The notes: generated by a model not told the origin, from the sequence alone. Counted from the stretch's first letter, positions 30,372 through 39,893 are shown. The stretch: DNA of 64,000 nucleotides from Methanomassiliicoccaceae archaeon (GCA_003560875.1 PWJQ01000057.1:1-64000); one strand, 5' to 3'. Program-made: numbers and translations.

Positions 30372-31622
30372 TCATCGGCGCAGGCCTTGCAGGCTACGGT
30401 CCAGAAGTCTGAGGGTCCCATCCAGGCCGAGGAGCGGGTCCCGGCGTATGTTCACAGAGACCAGTCCGGGAGGGTCTATGTCCACCGCATTGAAGGCCGA
30501 ACCTGTGGCCAGGACATTGGCGGCGGTGTTGCCATCGGCGACGACCAGGTCGGCGGGACAGGAGAGCAGGTCCGTACTGGCTTCCCCGCAGCCTATCTCC
30601 TTCAGATAGTCCTCGGCGGCATCGGCACATGGACCTCCCTCGGTCAGATTGACCGCCACCGGGACCATGCCCAGATATCCGTTTAAGGTTTTCAGTATCG
30701 GAAGGGTCAATGACGGCCGCCCCTGAAGGGAGAAACTGGCACCGCGGGGCAGACCGTGATATTGGTCCAGACGGGTTATCTCCTTTCTCGCCCGCGACCT
30801 CGCCTCTTTGATCAGCGTCAATGCCGGTGACGGATCCGCTCCCAGGCGCTCACAGATGCCTTCTACCCAGGCCCGCAGCGGAGCGAATCCCAACGGGGCG
30901 CCCTGAGGGGAGCGGAAGAAGGGCGTCCCGTAGGTATCCTCATACCATCTGGCAGTGCGCAGGCAACGCTCATCATGAACGGCGACGTTCAAAGCGACCG
31001 TCCCGGAACGTTTCACCTCCTCCACGGAGCTATCGGCACCGGGGGCGCAGGTGACCTTGACGCCGCATGAGAACAGGAGCTTGCACAGGTCCTCGACGCT
31101 ATCCTCCCACCCGGTGTCGGCGACGGATATGCCCAACAGATTCACGGTCTTTCCCTCGTGCTCCCCATCGTCAGGCCTGAGGGCCTGCAGCACAGCCAGT
31201 ATGGCGGTCTCGTATCCCTCCGAGAAACTGCTGGAAGGGAGCGGACTCTCCATCGTGGCAGTGGGGATGTCCGAACTGAACCCGAACTCCTCACCTATCA
31301 ACGAGGCGCCGGGGGAGTTTATGAGACATATCAGCGACGGATTCCTGTTAAAGCTGTCGTTCCAGAGCTCCGTCATCCGGGCCTTGCATCCGGACACGTA
31401 GTCGTTGCTGTCCATATAGGTGCATGGAAGACGGGACTGGCCGAGATAGAATCGGGAGTCGTGCATCATGGGGTTGAAACCCCCGCGACGGGTCATCGCC
31501 TCCGCCAATGATGCCGGATAGTACTTGCAGCCGGTGGGGCCGTTCATGGCCGTTATGGAGCCTTTGAAGCCCTCGAAGGCCATGATGCTGCCCACGAGCC
31601 CCTCGGGGCCAAGGTCAGTCAT
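30372..31622 (-). CDS. Nitrogenase component 1-like protein, stand-alone subunit
   Basis: ITAMNGPTGCKYYPASL, SRLPCTYMDSNDYVSGC, LICLINSPGASLIGEE; ATG 31622 (SD-like ggagggaagagg) overlaps the upstream stop as ATGACTGA. Confidence 0.75.
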   Translation of the reverse strand: MTDLGPEGLVGSIMAFEGFKGSITAMNGPTGCKYYPASLAEAMTRRGGFNPMMHDSRFYLGQSRLPCTYMDSNDYVSGCKARMTELWNDSFNRNPSLICLINSPGASLIGEEFGFSSDIPTATMESPLPSSSFSEGYETAILAVLQALRPDDGEHEGKTVNLLGISVADTGWEDSVEDLCKLLFSCGVKVTCAPGADSSVEEVKRSGTVALNVAVHDERCLRTARWYEDTYGTPFFRSPQGAPLGFAPLRAWVEGICERLGADPSPALTLIKEARSRARKEITRLDQYHGLPRGASFSLQGRPSLTLPILKTLNGYLGMVPVAVNLTEGGPCADAAEDYLKEIGCGEASTDLLSCPADLVVADGNTAANVLATGSAFNAVDIDPPGLVSVNIRRDPLLGLDGTLRLLDRSLQGLRR

Positions 31623-33765
31623 CCTCTTCCCTCCATCCCTCGACACGGGGAGCTTTCAGGGCCAATGCCCAGTGCCGGGCCATCTCCAAAGGTGCTAGGT
31701 GCCCGATGTCGGGGACCATGGGGATCCTCTCCTGCACCACGCCCTCACGGTCGGTGACTGGATAGGTGCTGAGAAGGATGTCCGGCGATAATCGTAATGA
31801 TTCGTTGACCACATAGTCAATCACGTAGTCCTCGAGTAACTCGATCCTCTGTGAATGACGGTTGCCGACATGATAGTCCATCAGATGGTCGGAACGGTCC
31901 ACCACCACGGCACGGCGCAGTTCGATGCCCAGGTCGTCAATGAGGTCTATCAGCCAATCGATGTCCTTGTGCATGCTGATTATGCATGCCGACCTGCCCT
32001 CCAGCTCTTTGCGCAACGGTATGAGACCGGTACGGTACTCCGTCCCAAGTTCCGCGAGCAATCGTTCCACCTCGACGCCGCCCAGCGCCGCCAGCTCCCT
32101 TACCCAGGCCTCGGTGCCCACGATGCCGGCCGTCAGGGGCCTCTCCATCACCTTCACGCCGTGTTCATCGATCAGGAAGCTAGCCAGCATCCGGGTGAAA
32201 CGGTCGGTGTTGGCCAGGATGCTGACCTTGGCCTTTTTGAAACCCTCTATGCTGGTGACATCGGTACCGCCGATGAAACGGCAGTTGACGGACATCCCCA
32301 TCCTCCCCAGGATGGACGCCAAGAAGCTCATGTTACGCTCATTGTTAGTGGCTATGGGTTTGATCCCCACCACGTTGACCATCCCCTTGACCGGTGCAAG
32401 GTCTTGATCGATGAGATGATCGGCAAGTGCCACGCAGGCATCGATCACCCCTTGCATATGATCCCCGGCGGCATTTCCGTCCTCTATCATGGGAACTATC
32501 TTGGCGTCCGGGAACTCCGCCGACATCCTACGGACGGTCTCGACGACGTCATCACCGATGATGCCCGACGGACAGGAGCTGACCACAGCGATCCTTCCAC
32601 TGACGGAGGCCGCCTTGCGGATGGCTTCCTCCAGCAGGCCCTTGGCCCCGAAGACCATGGCGGGATCGTCCATGGATGTGCAGTGGGAACTGGGTTCCAG
32701 GAATGAGGGTATGGATATGCCTTCGCGCAGATACGCCCTCCTGGCGGCGTTCTGGGCCATCTGGCATGAGAGGTGGGCGCAGCTGTCCGGAGAGTGCATC
32801 ACCGTCTGCAGGCCCTGTACGGAAAGACATGTGACCACCGCCCCGGTGAACGCACAGCCGTGCAGGACCTCATGACGGTCGACGTTCCTCGATGTGTACA
32901 CCGGCGCGGATCGGGGGCGTCCGTTCGCCACCTTGGTAGCATTGACCATGACCTCGGCCTTACCGGCCTTCTCCTTTCCGAGAACGATCCTCTCCAGATC
33001 CTCATCGCTCAGGGGTTCCGCCTCACTGACGTCCCCCTCCAACATCATTGCCGCCAGTCGGTGGAAACAATCCGTGAGCTCGGTGGCGGGGAAGGTCTCG
33101 ACAACCGTCTTACCTCTCCTCTCGCCCTCCAGGAACAGGGGCGACCGCGGTATCTCCGCAACTATGGGGAGCCCTACGGCGGTTGCGAACGCGTGTACGC
33201 GGTCACGTTCCTCCTCCTCCCCGCGGCTGTTGAATATTATGCCTCCTATGCGCAGCGGGTCGTAGTTCCGCACCCCGCGCAGGATGTTGTTTGCGGCGTA
33301 GATGGCCATGAACTCCCCGGATGTGACGATGAACACCTTTTCAGCATAGTCGTTGCGCAGTGGCACCGCGAAACCGCCACAGACCACGTCGCCGAGAACA
33401 TCGTATATGGTGACATCAGCCTCCAAACGTTCCATGCCCAGCTCATCGAGGAGATCGAAGGTTGATAGTATGCCCCTGCCCGCACAACCGACACCGGGTT
33501 CAGGACCCCCCGCCTCCACGCACATGGAGCGGCCGTAGCCCTGCGCCACCACATCGAAGAGGGACATGTCCTCCTTGCGGGTGTTGCGGATGTAATCCAT
33601 GACTGTGGGGGGCTCCCTGCCGTCCAGAAGGAGCCGGGTGGAATCGTGCTTTGGGTCGCAGCCTATCTGCAGAACCTTTAGACCACGGGCGGACATGGCC
33701 GCGGTTATGTTCGCAGATATCGTCGATTTGCCTATGCCGCCTTTACCGTATATTGCGATCCGCAT
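31615..33765 (-). CDS. Fused NifH-like ATPase + nitrogenase component 1 (NifD/E)-like protein
   Basis: N-terminus MRIAIYGKGGIGKSTISAN, GVGCAGRGI, DVLGDVVCGGFAVP (NifH-type); C-terminal half HGCAFTGAVVTCLSVQGLQTVMHSPDSCAHLSC, SSCPSGIIGDDV (component 1-type). Confidence 0.85.
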   Translation of the reverse strand: MRIAIYGKGGIGKSTISANITAAMSARGLKVLQIGCDPKHDSTRLLLDGREPPTVMDYIRNTRKEDMSLFDVVAQGYGRSMCVEAGGPEPGVGCAGRGILSTFDLLDELGMERLEADVTIYDVLGDVVCGGFAVPLRNDYAEKVFIVTSGEFMAIYAANNILRGVRNYDPLRIGGIIFNSRGEEEERDRVHAFATAVGLPIVAEIPRSPLFLEGERRGKTVVETFPATELTDCFHRLAAMMLEGDVSEAEPLSDEDLERIVLGKEKAGKAEVMVNATKVANGRPRSAPVYTSRNVDRHEVLHGCAFTGAVVTCLSVQGLQTVMHSPDSCAHLSCQMAQNAARRAYLREGISIPSFLEPSSHCTSMDDPAMVFGAKGLLEEAIRKAASVSGRIAVVSSCPSGIIGDDVVETVRRMSAEFPDAKIVPMIEDGNAAGDHMQGVIDACVALADHLIDQDLAPVKGMVNVVGIKPIATNNERNMSFLASILGRMGMSVNCRFIGGTDVTSIEGFKKAKVSILANTDRFTRMLASFLIDEHGVKVMERPLTAGIVGTEAWVRELAALGGVEVERLLAELGTEYRTGLIPLRKELEGRSACIISMHKDIDWLIDLIDDLGIELRRAVVVDRSDHLMDYHVGNRHSQRIELLEDYVIDYVVNESLRLSPDILLSTYPVTDREGVVQERIPMVPDIGHLAPLEMARHWALALKAPRVEGWREEDD

Positions 33766-33778
33766 CCTATCGCTCCGT

Positions 33779-33795
33779 TTGGATTAATAATCCAA
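33779..33795. promoter_or_regulatory. Perfect 17-bp inverted repeat upstream of the nitrogenase-like operon
   Basis: TTGGATTA-A-TAATCCAA; lies about 25 bp downstream of a minus-strand TATA-like TTTTTTATAC and 14 bp upstream of the start codon. Confidence 0.65.
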
Positions 33796-33861
33796 CCATT
33801 CCCCGAATCGGTGGGTTCGTATAAAAAATGTGTTCAGTATCGATGACCGGATAGGAAAGTA

Positions 33862-33935
33862 TGGGGCCGGGAGGGAGATTTGAACTCCCGTCTGCGGATC
33901 TGCAGTCCGCCACATGGCCTCTATGTTACCCCGGC
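33862..33935 (-). tRNA. tRNA-Cys (GCA)
   Basis: Minus strand folds as cloverleaf: acceptor GCCGGGG/TCCCGGC, anticodon stem GCGGA/TCCGC with loop CTGCAGA, T-arm GGGAG-TTCAAAT-CTCCC; followed by C-CCA. Confidence 0.95.
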
Positions 33936-34049
33936 TTCATTACTCGCTAACATGGATACCATATATCTTACTTTCGCTGACACCAGTATCCCTCAGCGGT
34001 ACTGGCGTGCGTATCAATCTTTATCAACGAACATGACGTTCGCGCCTCT

Positions 34050-34895
34050 ATGTTGCCGGGACACTGCAAGGACGTTTCCTTGCGAGAAGTGGAGCACGAA
34101 CTCACCGTCGGGGCCATCGCAGAGGGTATGAAGGGACGCAAGGCGTACACCAGGACGGATTACATGGTCCTCAGGAACGGCGATGCCCACGCGGTCATAG
34201 CTCTGCGTAAGAAGAGGGGCAAGGATCTATTCCAAGCGGTGGTCGGTCATGATGTCCTCTCACTGCCCTCCGACACGGTTTTCGTTCATGACCCGGGGTT
34301 GGACGTGATAAACCCCTCGTCACTGCTGCGTTTGGCCAACAGACATCCCGGCAAGACCGTGGTGGTGGAGGGGATGTTCAATCATCTTAATTTCGTACAT
34401 GAACTCCAAGGACTCCCCCTGCGGGTTATCGATGATGTGCCGCCCAACCCCTCCAAACTCTCGGTCTTGGCGGAGAAGGCCCTGACATCAGGATTCCTCG
34501 ATCTGCCGATAGTGCCCGAGGTCGTGGACCTGGATATCGCATCCTACATCAAGGATGTCGCCACCGAGGCGGTTATGTTCCCTTGTCGCGTATCGGGTAT
34601 AGAAGCGGACATACCGGTGTACTTCCTGGACGAGAACCCGGAACTGAGGCATGAGGTGACATTGATAGGATGCCATCTCTCCAAGAGGATATTCGAGTCA
34701 CTCTACCGTCGGGAGCCGGCCTTCATAAACGTCTGCCCTCAGGACCATGTTCCTGACGATGGAGTTCCAACCGTTATCAAATGCTGCAAGATCAAGAACG
34801 GCTTCAAGGCCGAGGGGCATCTGCGTTCAGTCCCCTGGGGGGCCACTGTGCCCGAGGTCGCCGAGGCCATCAGGTCCTTCTACCCCTCAGCGTAG
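34050..34895 (+). CDS. Conserved-looking hypothetical protein (possible archaeal uncharacterised family)
   Basis: Long ORF with normal coding character, several Cys in the C-terminal half; family not recognised. Confidence 0.6.
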   Translation: MLPGHCKDVSLREVEHELTVGAIAEGMKGRKAYTRTDYMVLRNGDAHAVIALRKKRGKDLFQAVVGHDVLSLPSDTVFVHDPGLDVINPSSLLRLANRHPGKTVVVEGMFNHLNFVHELQGLPLRVIDDVPPNPSKLSVLAEKALTSGFLDLPIVPEVVDLDIASYIKDVATEAVMFPCRVSGIEADIPVYFLDENPELRHEVTLIGCHLSKRIFESLYRREPAFINVCPQDHVPDDGVPTVIKCCKIKNGFKAEGHLRSVPWGATVPEVAEAIRSFYPSA

Positions 34896-35294
34896 GCCGC
34901 GACCTCGTTTCAGGGCCCGGTAACCGTCATCGGTCCTTCCCACCCTGCATAATATCTCGCCCAAGGCATACCAGGCCTCACCATCCTCCGGTTCATGCTC
35001 TAGGTGCCTCTGCAGATAGGATACCGCTTTCTCAGGATCATCATCCGCGATCTCCCTTCCTATCGGCGCCCCCCGCCTCTCATGTGCCAGGGTCGTCGCC
35101 ATCTCCTTGACGGCGGATGCCATCATCACGTCCAGGGACCTCTCGTTCAGCCAGGGGTAACGCGACGCCATCAGGTCACGGAAGGTCTGCTCCTCCACAG
35201 GGTCCAATGAGCCGTCCTCGCGGAACATCTGACGGGGGACGGAGACCCTGAGCTTGCCGTGGTTGACCTCGATATAGTGTTTTCCTTTACTCAC
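34887..35294 (-). CDS. TPR-containing hypothetical protein
   Basis: KAVSYLQRHLEHEPEDGEAWYALGEILCRVGRTDDGYRAL resembles a TPR unit. Confidence 0.6.
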   Translation of the reverse strand: MSKGKHYIEVNHGKLRVSVPRQMFREDGSLDPVEEQTFRDLMASRYPWLNERSLDVMMASAVKEMATTLAHERRGAPIGREIADDDPEKAVSYLQRHLEHEPEDGEAWYALGEILCRVGRTDDGYRALKRGRGLR

Positions 35295-35704
35295 GGGACC
35301 ATCAACACCGGTTTATGGCTGTGGCGGAGCACGTATTCAGCGACGCCTCCGAACAGTACCTCGCTGATCGTGCGGCCGGTCATGCCCTTGTAACCCATCA
35401 CTATGGCATCGTACTTGGCGGACATGTCTATGATTATCTCCTTGGGGTTGCCTATCTGGATGGAGATGGCGTAATCCACAACCAAGTCCTCAAGGATCTT
35501 GATGGCGGGGGCTATCTTGCTCTCGGAATCATACTCATCTTCGGCAAGGTCACGCGGATAGTCGGCCACCTCCTCCTCGTTGAGGACCAGCAGCAGGGTC
35601 ACCGTGGCGTCCAACTCCTTTGCTATGTCGCCGATGAAACCGGCGGCGCGGAATGAGTTCTGCGAACCGTCCACGCATAATAGGAAAAGCTTGTCATCGG
35701 TCAT
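35291..35704 (-). CDS. Universal stress protein (UspA family)
   Basis: KLFLLCVDGSQNSFRAA, DAIVMGYKGMTGRTISEVLFGGVAEYVLRHSHKPVLMVP; start at 35704, not the longer ORF. Confidence 0.92.
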   Translation of the reverse strand: MTDDKLFLLCVDGSQNSFRAAGFIGDIAKELDATVTLLLVLNEEEVADYPRDLAEDEYDSESKIAPAIKILEDLVVDYAISIQIGNPKEIIIDMSAKYDAIVMGYKGMTGRTISEVLFGGVAEYVLRHSHKPVLMVP

Positions 35705-35831
35705 ATCTGGTACACCTTGAGGATTGTTCGGTTTATGTTGATGCGCCTTGATAAACATAATGGAACAATGCGACCTGAATACGATGGTTGTCTGAGAAAG
35801 ACTAATAACTCCCTCAACGTTCCGAAGGCAC

Positions 35832-37001
35832 ATGCTCAGCAATTGTCCATACAACCGACCGTTGAAGGCCGGTGATGTGACGATATACGATTCAACCCTT
35901 CGAGACGGGGAACAGATGCCCGGTGTGGCCTTCAACCATGATGACAAGGTGGAGATAGCCAGGTTGTTGGACGATGCCGGCGTTCCCGAGATCGAGGCGG
36001 GCTTCGCGGCCGTGTCCCGCAATGAGATGGAGGCCATCCGCGACATATCCCGCCTGGGTCTGGACGCGAGTATACTCAGCCTCTGCAGGTCGAGAGTGCA
36101 GGACATCGATTGCGCTTTGGAGGCAGAGGTGGACACGGTACTGATATTCGCAGGCACCTCGGACATCCACAGGCTGTACAAGTACAGCTCTGAGGTCGCA
36201 GTGGAGACCTTGGAAAGTTACGCCACCGAGGCCATAGATCACGCCAAGGCCCATGGGCTGAGGGTCAGCTTCAGTTGTGAGGACGGCACCCGGACGTCCT
36301 TGGAGGTGCTGATGAGGATGTACCGTACCGTGGACGCCCTGAAGGTGGACAGGCTGGGTATAACCGACACCTTGGGATGTGCCACTCCCGAGGCCATCAC
36401 CTATCTGGTGGAGAAGGTCAGATCGGAGTTCAAGACTCCAATCTCGGTTCATCTCCACAACGATTTCGGCCTGGCCAACGCCAACGCCCTGGCGGCGGTT
36501 TCGGCGGGGGCGAACGCCATAACCACCACCGTCAACGGCATGGGGGAGCGCTGCGGCAACGTGCCGTTGGAGCAGTTCGTGGCCGCCCTCAAGTTCCTCT
36601 ACGACTACGACATCGGGGTGGACTGCAGCAAGCTGACACCGCTGTCGAGGAGGGTCGCTGCCATGTCACGCTATCAATGCTCGATCAATCATCCCATTAC
36701 TGGCGAGAACGCCTTCTCCCATGAGTCGGGGATCCATGTGGCGGCGATACTGAACTGTCCTGCCACCTACGAGTACATCGACCCTGAGTCAGTGGGCAAT
36801 GTCCGTCACCTCCGCCTCGGGAAGCATTCCGGAGCCCATATACTGGAGAGCCGCCTGAAATCGATGGGCCTGGAATACACCCGCTCGCAACTGAACATGA
36901 TGCTGGATGAGGTGAAGAGACTGGGGGAGGCCCAGGGCCGTGTAACCGATGAGGAGTTCGACCGGATAGCGAAACGCTGCCTCGGTCTAGATCCCTATTA
37001 A
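35832..37001 (+). CDS. Homocitrate synthase / isopropylmalate synthase family (AksA/NifV-like)
   Basis: [61 protein letters not shown]. Confidence 0.85.
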   Translation: MLSNCPYNRPLKAGDVTIYDSTLRDGEQMPGVAFNHDDKVEIARLLDDAGVPEIEAGFAAVSRNEMEAIRDISRLGLDASILSLCRSRVQDIDCALEAEVDTVLIFAGTSDIHRLYKYSSEVAVETLESYATEAIDHAKAHGLRVSFSCEDGTRTSLEVLMRMYRTVDALKVDRLGITDTLGCATPEAITYLVEKVRSEFKTPISVHLHNDFGLANANALAAVSAGANAITTTVNGMGERCGNVPLEQFVAALKFLYDYDIGVDCSKLTPLSRRVAAMSRYQCSINHPITGENAFSHESGIHVAAILNCPATYEYIDPESVGNVRHLRLGKHSGAHILESRLKSMGLEYTRSQLNMMLDEVKRLGEAQGRVTDEEFDRIAKRCLGLDPY

Positions 37002-37754
37002 TCGTCCGGCGGGGTCCCTCTTGCGGCGTCCGAACTCCGGAAGCAGCCTCAACCGCCCGGAGTCGAAGACCGGGCCATCGACACATACCCTCTCACGGCC
37101 CAGCATGCAAGAGCCGCAGATGCCCACGGCGCATTTCATGTATCGCTCCAAGGAAAGTTGCACGGGTATGCCGCGACGTTCGCAGGCTTGGAAAAGATAG
37201 TAGAGCATTATCTCCGGTCCGCAGGCGATCACCTGCTCGTAACCGCCTTTCTCCATAAGGGTCTCGGCCAACTGCACCGCGTTACCGTGGAAGCCTTGGC
37301 TGCCGTCGTCGGTGGATATCTCGATGACGTTGCAGTAGCGGGACGCCTCCTCCTCGAAGAGTATCTCGTCCGCACTGCGGGCACCGATCACCAGGTCGGC
37401 GTATATCGTCCGCAGCACGGGCATCAGGGGCGCCATCCCCACCCCGCCGCCGACGACCAGGGTCTTCGACCCGTTGAGGTCGAAACCGTTCCCATAGGGT
37501 CCGCGGACAGCGAACCTTTCCCCCGGTCGGAGAGACTGGAGGGCGGAGCTGGCCTCACCGGCCTTGCGGACGGTTATCGACTTCTCCGATCCTATCGAGG
37601 AGACGGACATCGGTATCTCGTCCAGACCGGGCATCCATACCATCAGGAACTGTCCCGGCGACACGTGGACGTCCCAATCGAATGTCAATGTCACGGTGTC
37701 CTTGGATTCCGATCTCCTGTCCTTCACTATGACCGCATCACTCATGGGCGGCAC
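36987..37754 (-). CDS. pyrK: Dihydroorotate dehydrogenase electron transfer subunit
   Basis: VRGPYGNGFDLNG, VVGGGVGMAPLMP, KCAVGICGSCMLGRERVCVDGPVF. Confidence 0.9.
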   Translation of the reverse strand: MPPMSDAVIVKDRRSESKDTVTLTFDWDVHVSPGQFLMVWMPGLDEIPMSVSSIGSEKSITVRKAGEASSALQSLRPGERFAVRGPYGNGFDLNGSKTLVVGGGVGMAPLMPVLRTIYADLVIGARSADEILFEEEASRYCNVIEISTDDGSQGFHGNAVQLAETLMEKGGYEQVIACGPEIMLYYLFQACERRGIPVQLSLERYMKCAVGICGSCMLGRERVCVDGPVFDSGRLRLLPEFGRRKRDPAGRLIGI

Positions 37755-38655
37755 CTCTCATGCTCCCTATATCAGGATATCCGTAAGAACTCATGAAACG
37801 AAGCAGACCGGCGGTTATGTCCGTGAACACCTCCGGTCCGACACGCCCCACCGCGCTACCGACCTGGAAGCATGACGCACCGGCCATGATGTACTCGGCA
37901 GCATCCTTCCAGTCCTCGATACCGCCCACGCCCACGATGGGGATGTCCAATGATGCGTAGAGGTCGTACACCGCCCTGACACCGACCGGTTTTATGGCCG
38001 GACCGGAGAGGCCGCCGTAACGGTTGGATAGCACCGGTCGGGCGAACTCCGGGGAGATGACCATGGCCTTGAGGGTGTTGATGGCGACCACCGCGTCCCC
38101 GCCGGCGTCCTGCACGGCCTTACCGATGCTGACGATATCGGCGGTGTTGGGCGTTAGTTTGGCCATTACCGGGACCTTGACGGCATCCTTCACAGCGGCG
38201 ACTATCTTGTGCACGGACCTTGGGTCGGTCCCCACCTACATGCCGTAGCCGGAAGCGTGCGGACAGCTGAGGTTGAGCTCGATGCCCGCGGCACCGGCCG
38301 CCTCCATCCGGGATGCGATGACGGCGAAGTCCTCAGCGGAGGCGGCGTATATCGATGCCACCACCGGAGCCGGGCAGGGCATCACGGAGGACAGCTCGTC
38401 GGCGAACTCCTCCATGCCGGGGTTGGGGAGGCCCATGGCGTTCACGTATCCGGTCGGAGTCTCCACGATACAGGGGTTCCTGTGGCCATCGTGCGCCGCG
38501 ATACCAATGGACTTGGTCACCACGGCCCCGGCGCCGGCCTCCATCATACGGAGCAGGGATTCCCCGGTCTCATCAAGTATGCCTGAGGCTAGAATCGAGG
38601 GGTTGGCCATCTCTATGGATGCAATTCTGACAGTGAGGTCGGTCATCGTCATCAC
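37738..38655 (-). CDS. pyrD: Dihydroorotate dehydrogenase interrupted by one in-frame TAG codon (38236-38238)
   Basis: Upstream part ends ...ELNLSCPHASGYGM, then TAG, then VGTDPRSVHKIVAAVKDAVKVPVMAKLTPN... in the same frame; both parts are PyrD. Confidence 0.85.
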
Positions 38656-38657
38656 GT

Positions 38658-39818
38658 CTATGCAGTCGTCGCATTAAACCGCTTTCCTTCCCTGAGGTTT
38701 GAAATGACGGTCGGCAGCATTTCGAGGACGTAATCCACGTCCGCCTCCGTGGTGTGATGGGAGAGGCCGAGACGCAGGGATGACTCCGCCTGGTTCCAGG
38801 TGAGTCCCATCGCAGTGAGCACATGGGAGGGGGAGGGACTGCTGGCGCTACAGGCGGATGCGGTGGACGCGGCGATGCCCAGGTCACTGAGTTTCAACAC
38901 CAGTTCGGTGCCGTTGACCGCATCGATGCGGAAGTGGGCGTTGTTCGCCAGCCGCGGGGAGCGGTGGCCGTTGAGGTGCACACCGTCCATGGTCAGTAAT
39001 TCGTCGATGAGTCTGTCCCTGAGTAATGCCATACGCCCGTCGGCATCCCTCATCCGGGCATCGGCCGCCAAGGCCGCCTTACCCAATCCCACGATGCCGG
39101 GGACGTTCTCCGTGGATGGTCTCATGCCGCCCTCCTGACCGCCGCCGAAGGTCAGGGGCGCCACGGGAGTGCCTTCACGGATGAAGAGCGCTCCGACACC
39201 TTTCGGACCGTGGATCTTGTGGGCGGAGACGGACAGCAGGTCGGCCTTCAGCGTCCTCAGGTCCAATGGCATGCGGCAGAAGCCTTGGACGGCATCGGTG
39301 TGGAACAGGGCCCCGTGGGCATGGCTTATATCTATCAGTTCCTGAAGAGGTTGTATGGTCCCGACGACGTTGTTGGCGGCCATGATGGACACCAGCACCA
39401 CATCATCCCCCATGGCTTTCTGTAACTCCTCAGGATCCACCAGTCCACCCTCGTCCACCGGCAGCACTGTCAGTGGGTGCCCCTCGTCATGTAGGGCGTG
39501 ACAGACATCGAGGACGGCGGAATGCTCCACCGCCGTGGTCACCACCCTCCCCTTCCGGGCGGAGGCCTTCATGCAACCGATGATGGCCATGTTGTCGGCC
39601 TCGGTGCCTCCCGAGGTGAAGAACAATTCGCTGGGATAGCATCTCAGGACGGATGCCAACTCCTTTCTGGCGAGGGTCATCGCAGCCGCCGCCTCATCAC
39701 CCAACCAATGGAGGCTGCTGGGATTGCCGTAGCTCTCCCTCATGTAAGGGAGCATGTGATCCAGAACCTCGGGGTCGAGACATGTGGTCGCATTGTTGTC
39801 CAGGTAGACCCGTCGCAT
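38658..39818 (-). CDS. Cysteine desulfurase (NifS/IscS-like)
   Basis: VYLDNNATTCLDPEV, FTSGGTEADN, SVSAHKIHGPKGVGALF, ASTASACSASSPSPSHVL. Confidence 0.92.
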   Translation of the reverse strand: MRRVYLDNNATTCLDPEVLDHMLPYMRESYGNPSSLHWLGDEAAAAMTLARKELASVLRCYPSELFFTSGGTEADNMAIIGCMKASARKGRVVTTAVEHSAVLDVCHALHDEGHPLTVLPVDEGGLVDPEELQKAMGDDVVLVSIMAANNVVGTIQPLQELIDISHAHGALFHTDAVQGFCRMPLDLRTLKADLLSVSAHKIHGPKGVGALFIREGTPVAPLTFGGGQEGGMRPSTENVPGIVGLGKAALAADARMRDADGRMALLRDRLIDELLTMDGVHLNGHRSPRLANNAHFRIDAVNGTELVLKLSDLGIAASTASACSASSPSPSHVLTAMGLTWNQAESSLRLGLSHHTTEADVDYVLEMLPTVISNLREGKRFNATTA

Positions 39819-39893
39819 ACCATGGTCATCGTAACCACGGTAATTATTGCTTATGGGGGAAACTTCAATAAACGGCAACGGAATTGAGGCCAC

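Noticed and set aside
31855-33465. Large plus-strand ORFs opposite the NifHD fusion
   Set aside because: Shadow ORFs; minus strand has unambiguous NifH and component 1 motifs throughout.
30372-33765. True nitrogen-fixing nif cluster
   Set aside because: No FeMo-cofactor Cys context recognised, no nifEN or nifB nearby, unusual fusion; nitrogenase-like function is the safer call.
35705-36181. N-terminal extension of the universal stress protein ORF
   Set aside because: Antisense to the homocitrate synthase-like gene; a normal UspA start is at 35704.
37738-38655. Genome-wide pyrrolysine recoding as explanation for the pyrD amber codon
   Set aside because: About ten other genes in the window appear to end normally at TAG, so TAG works as a stop here; local readthrough, mutation or error remain possible.
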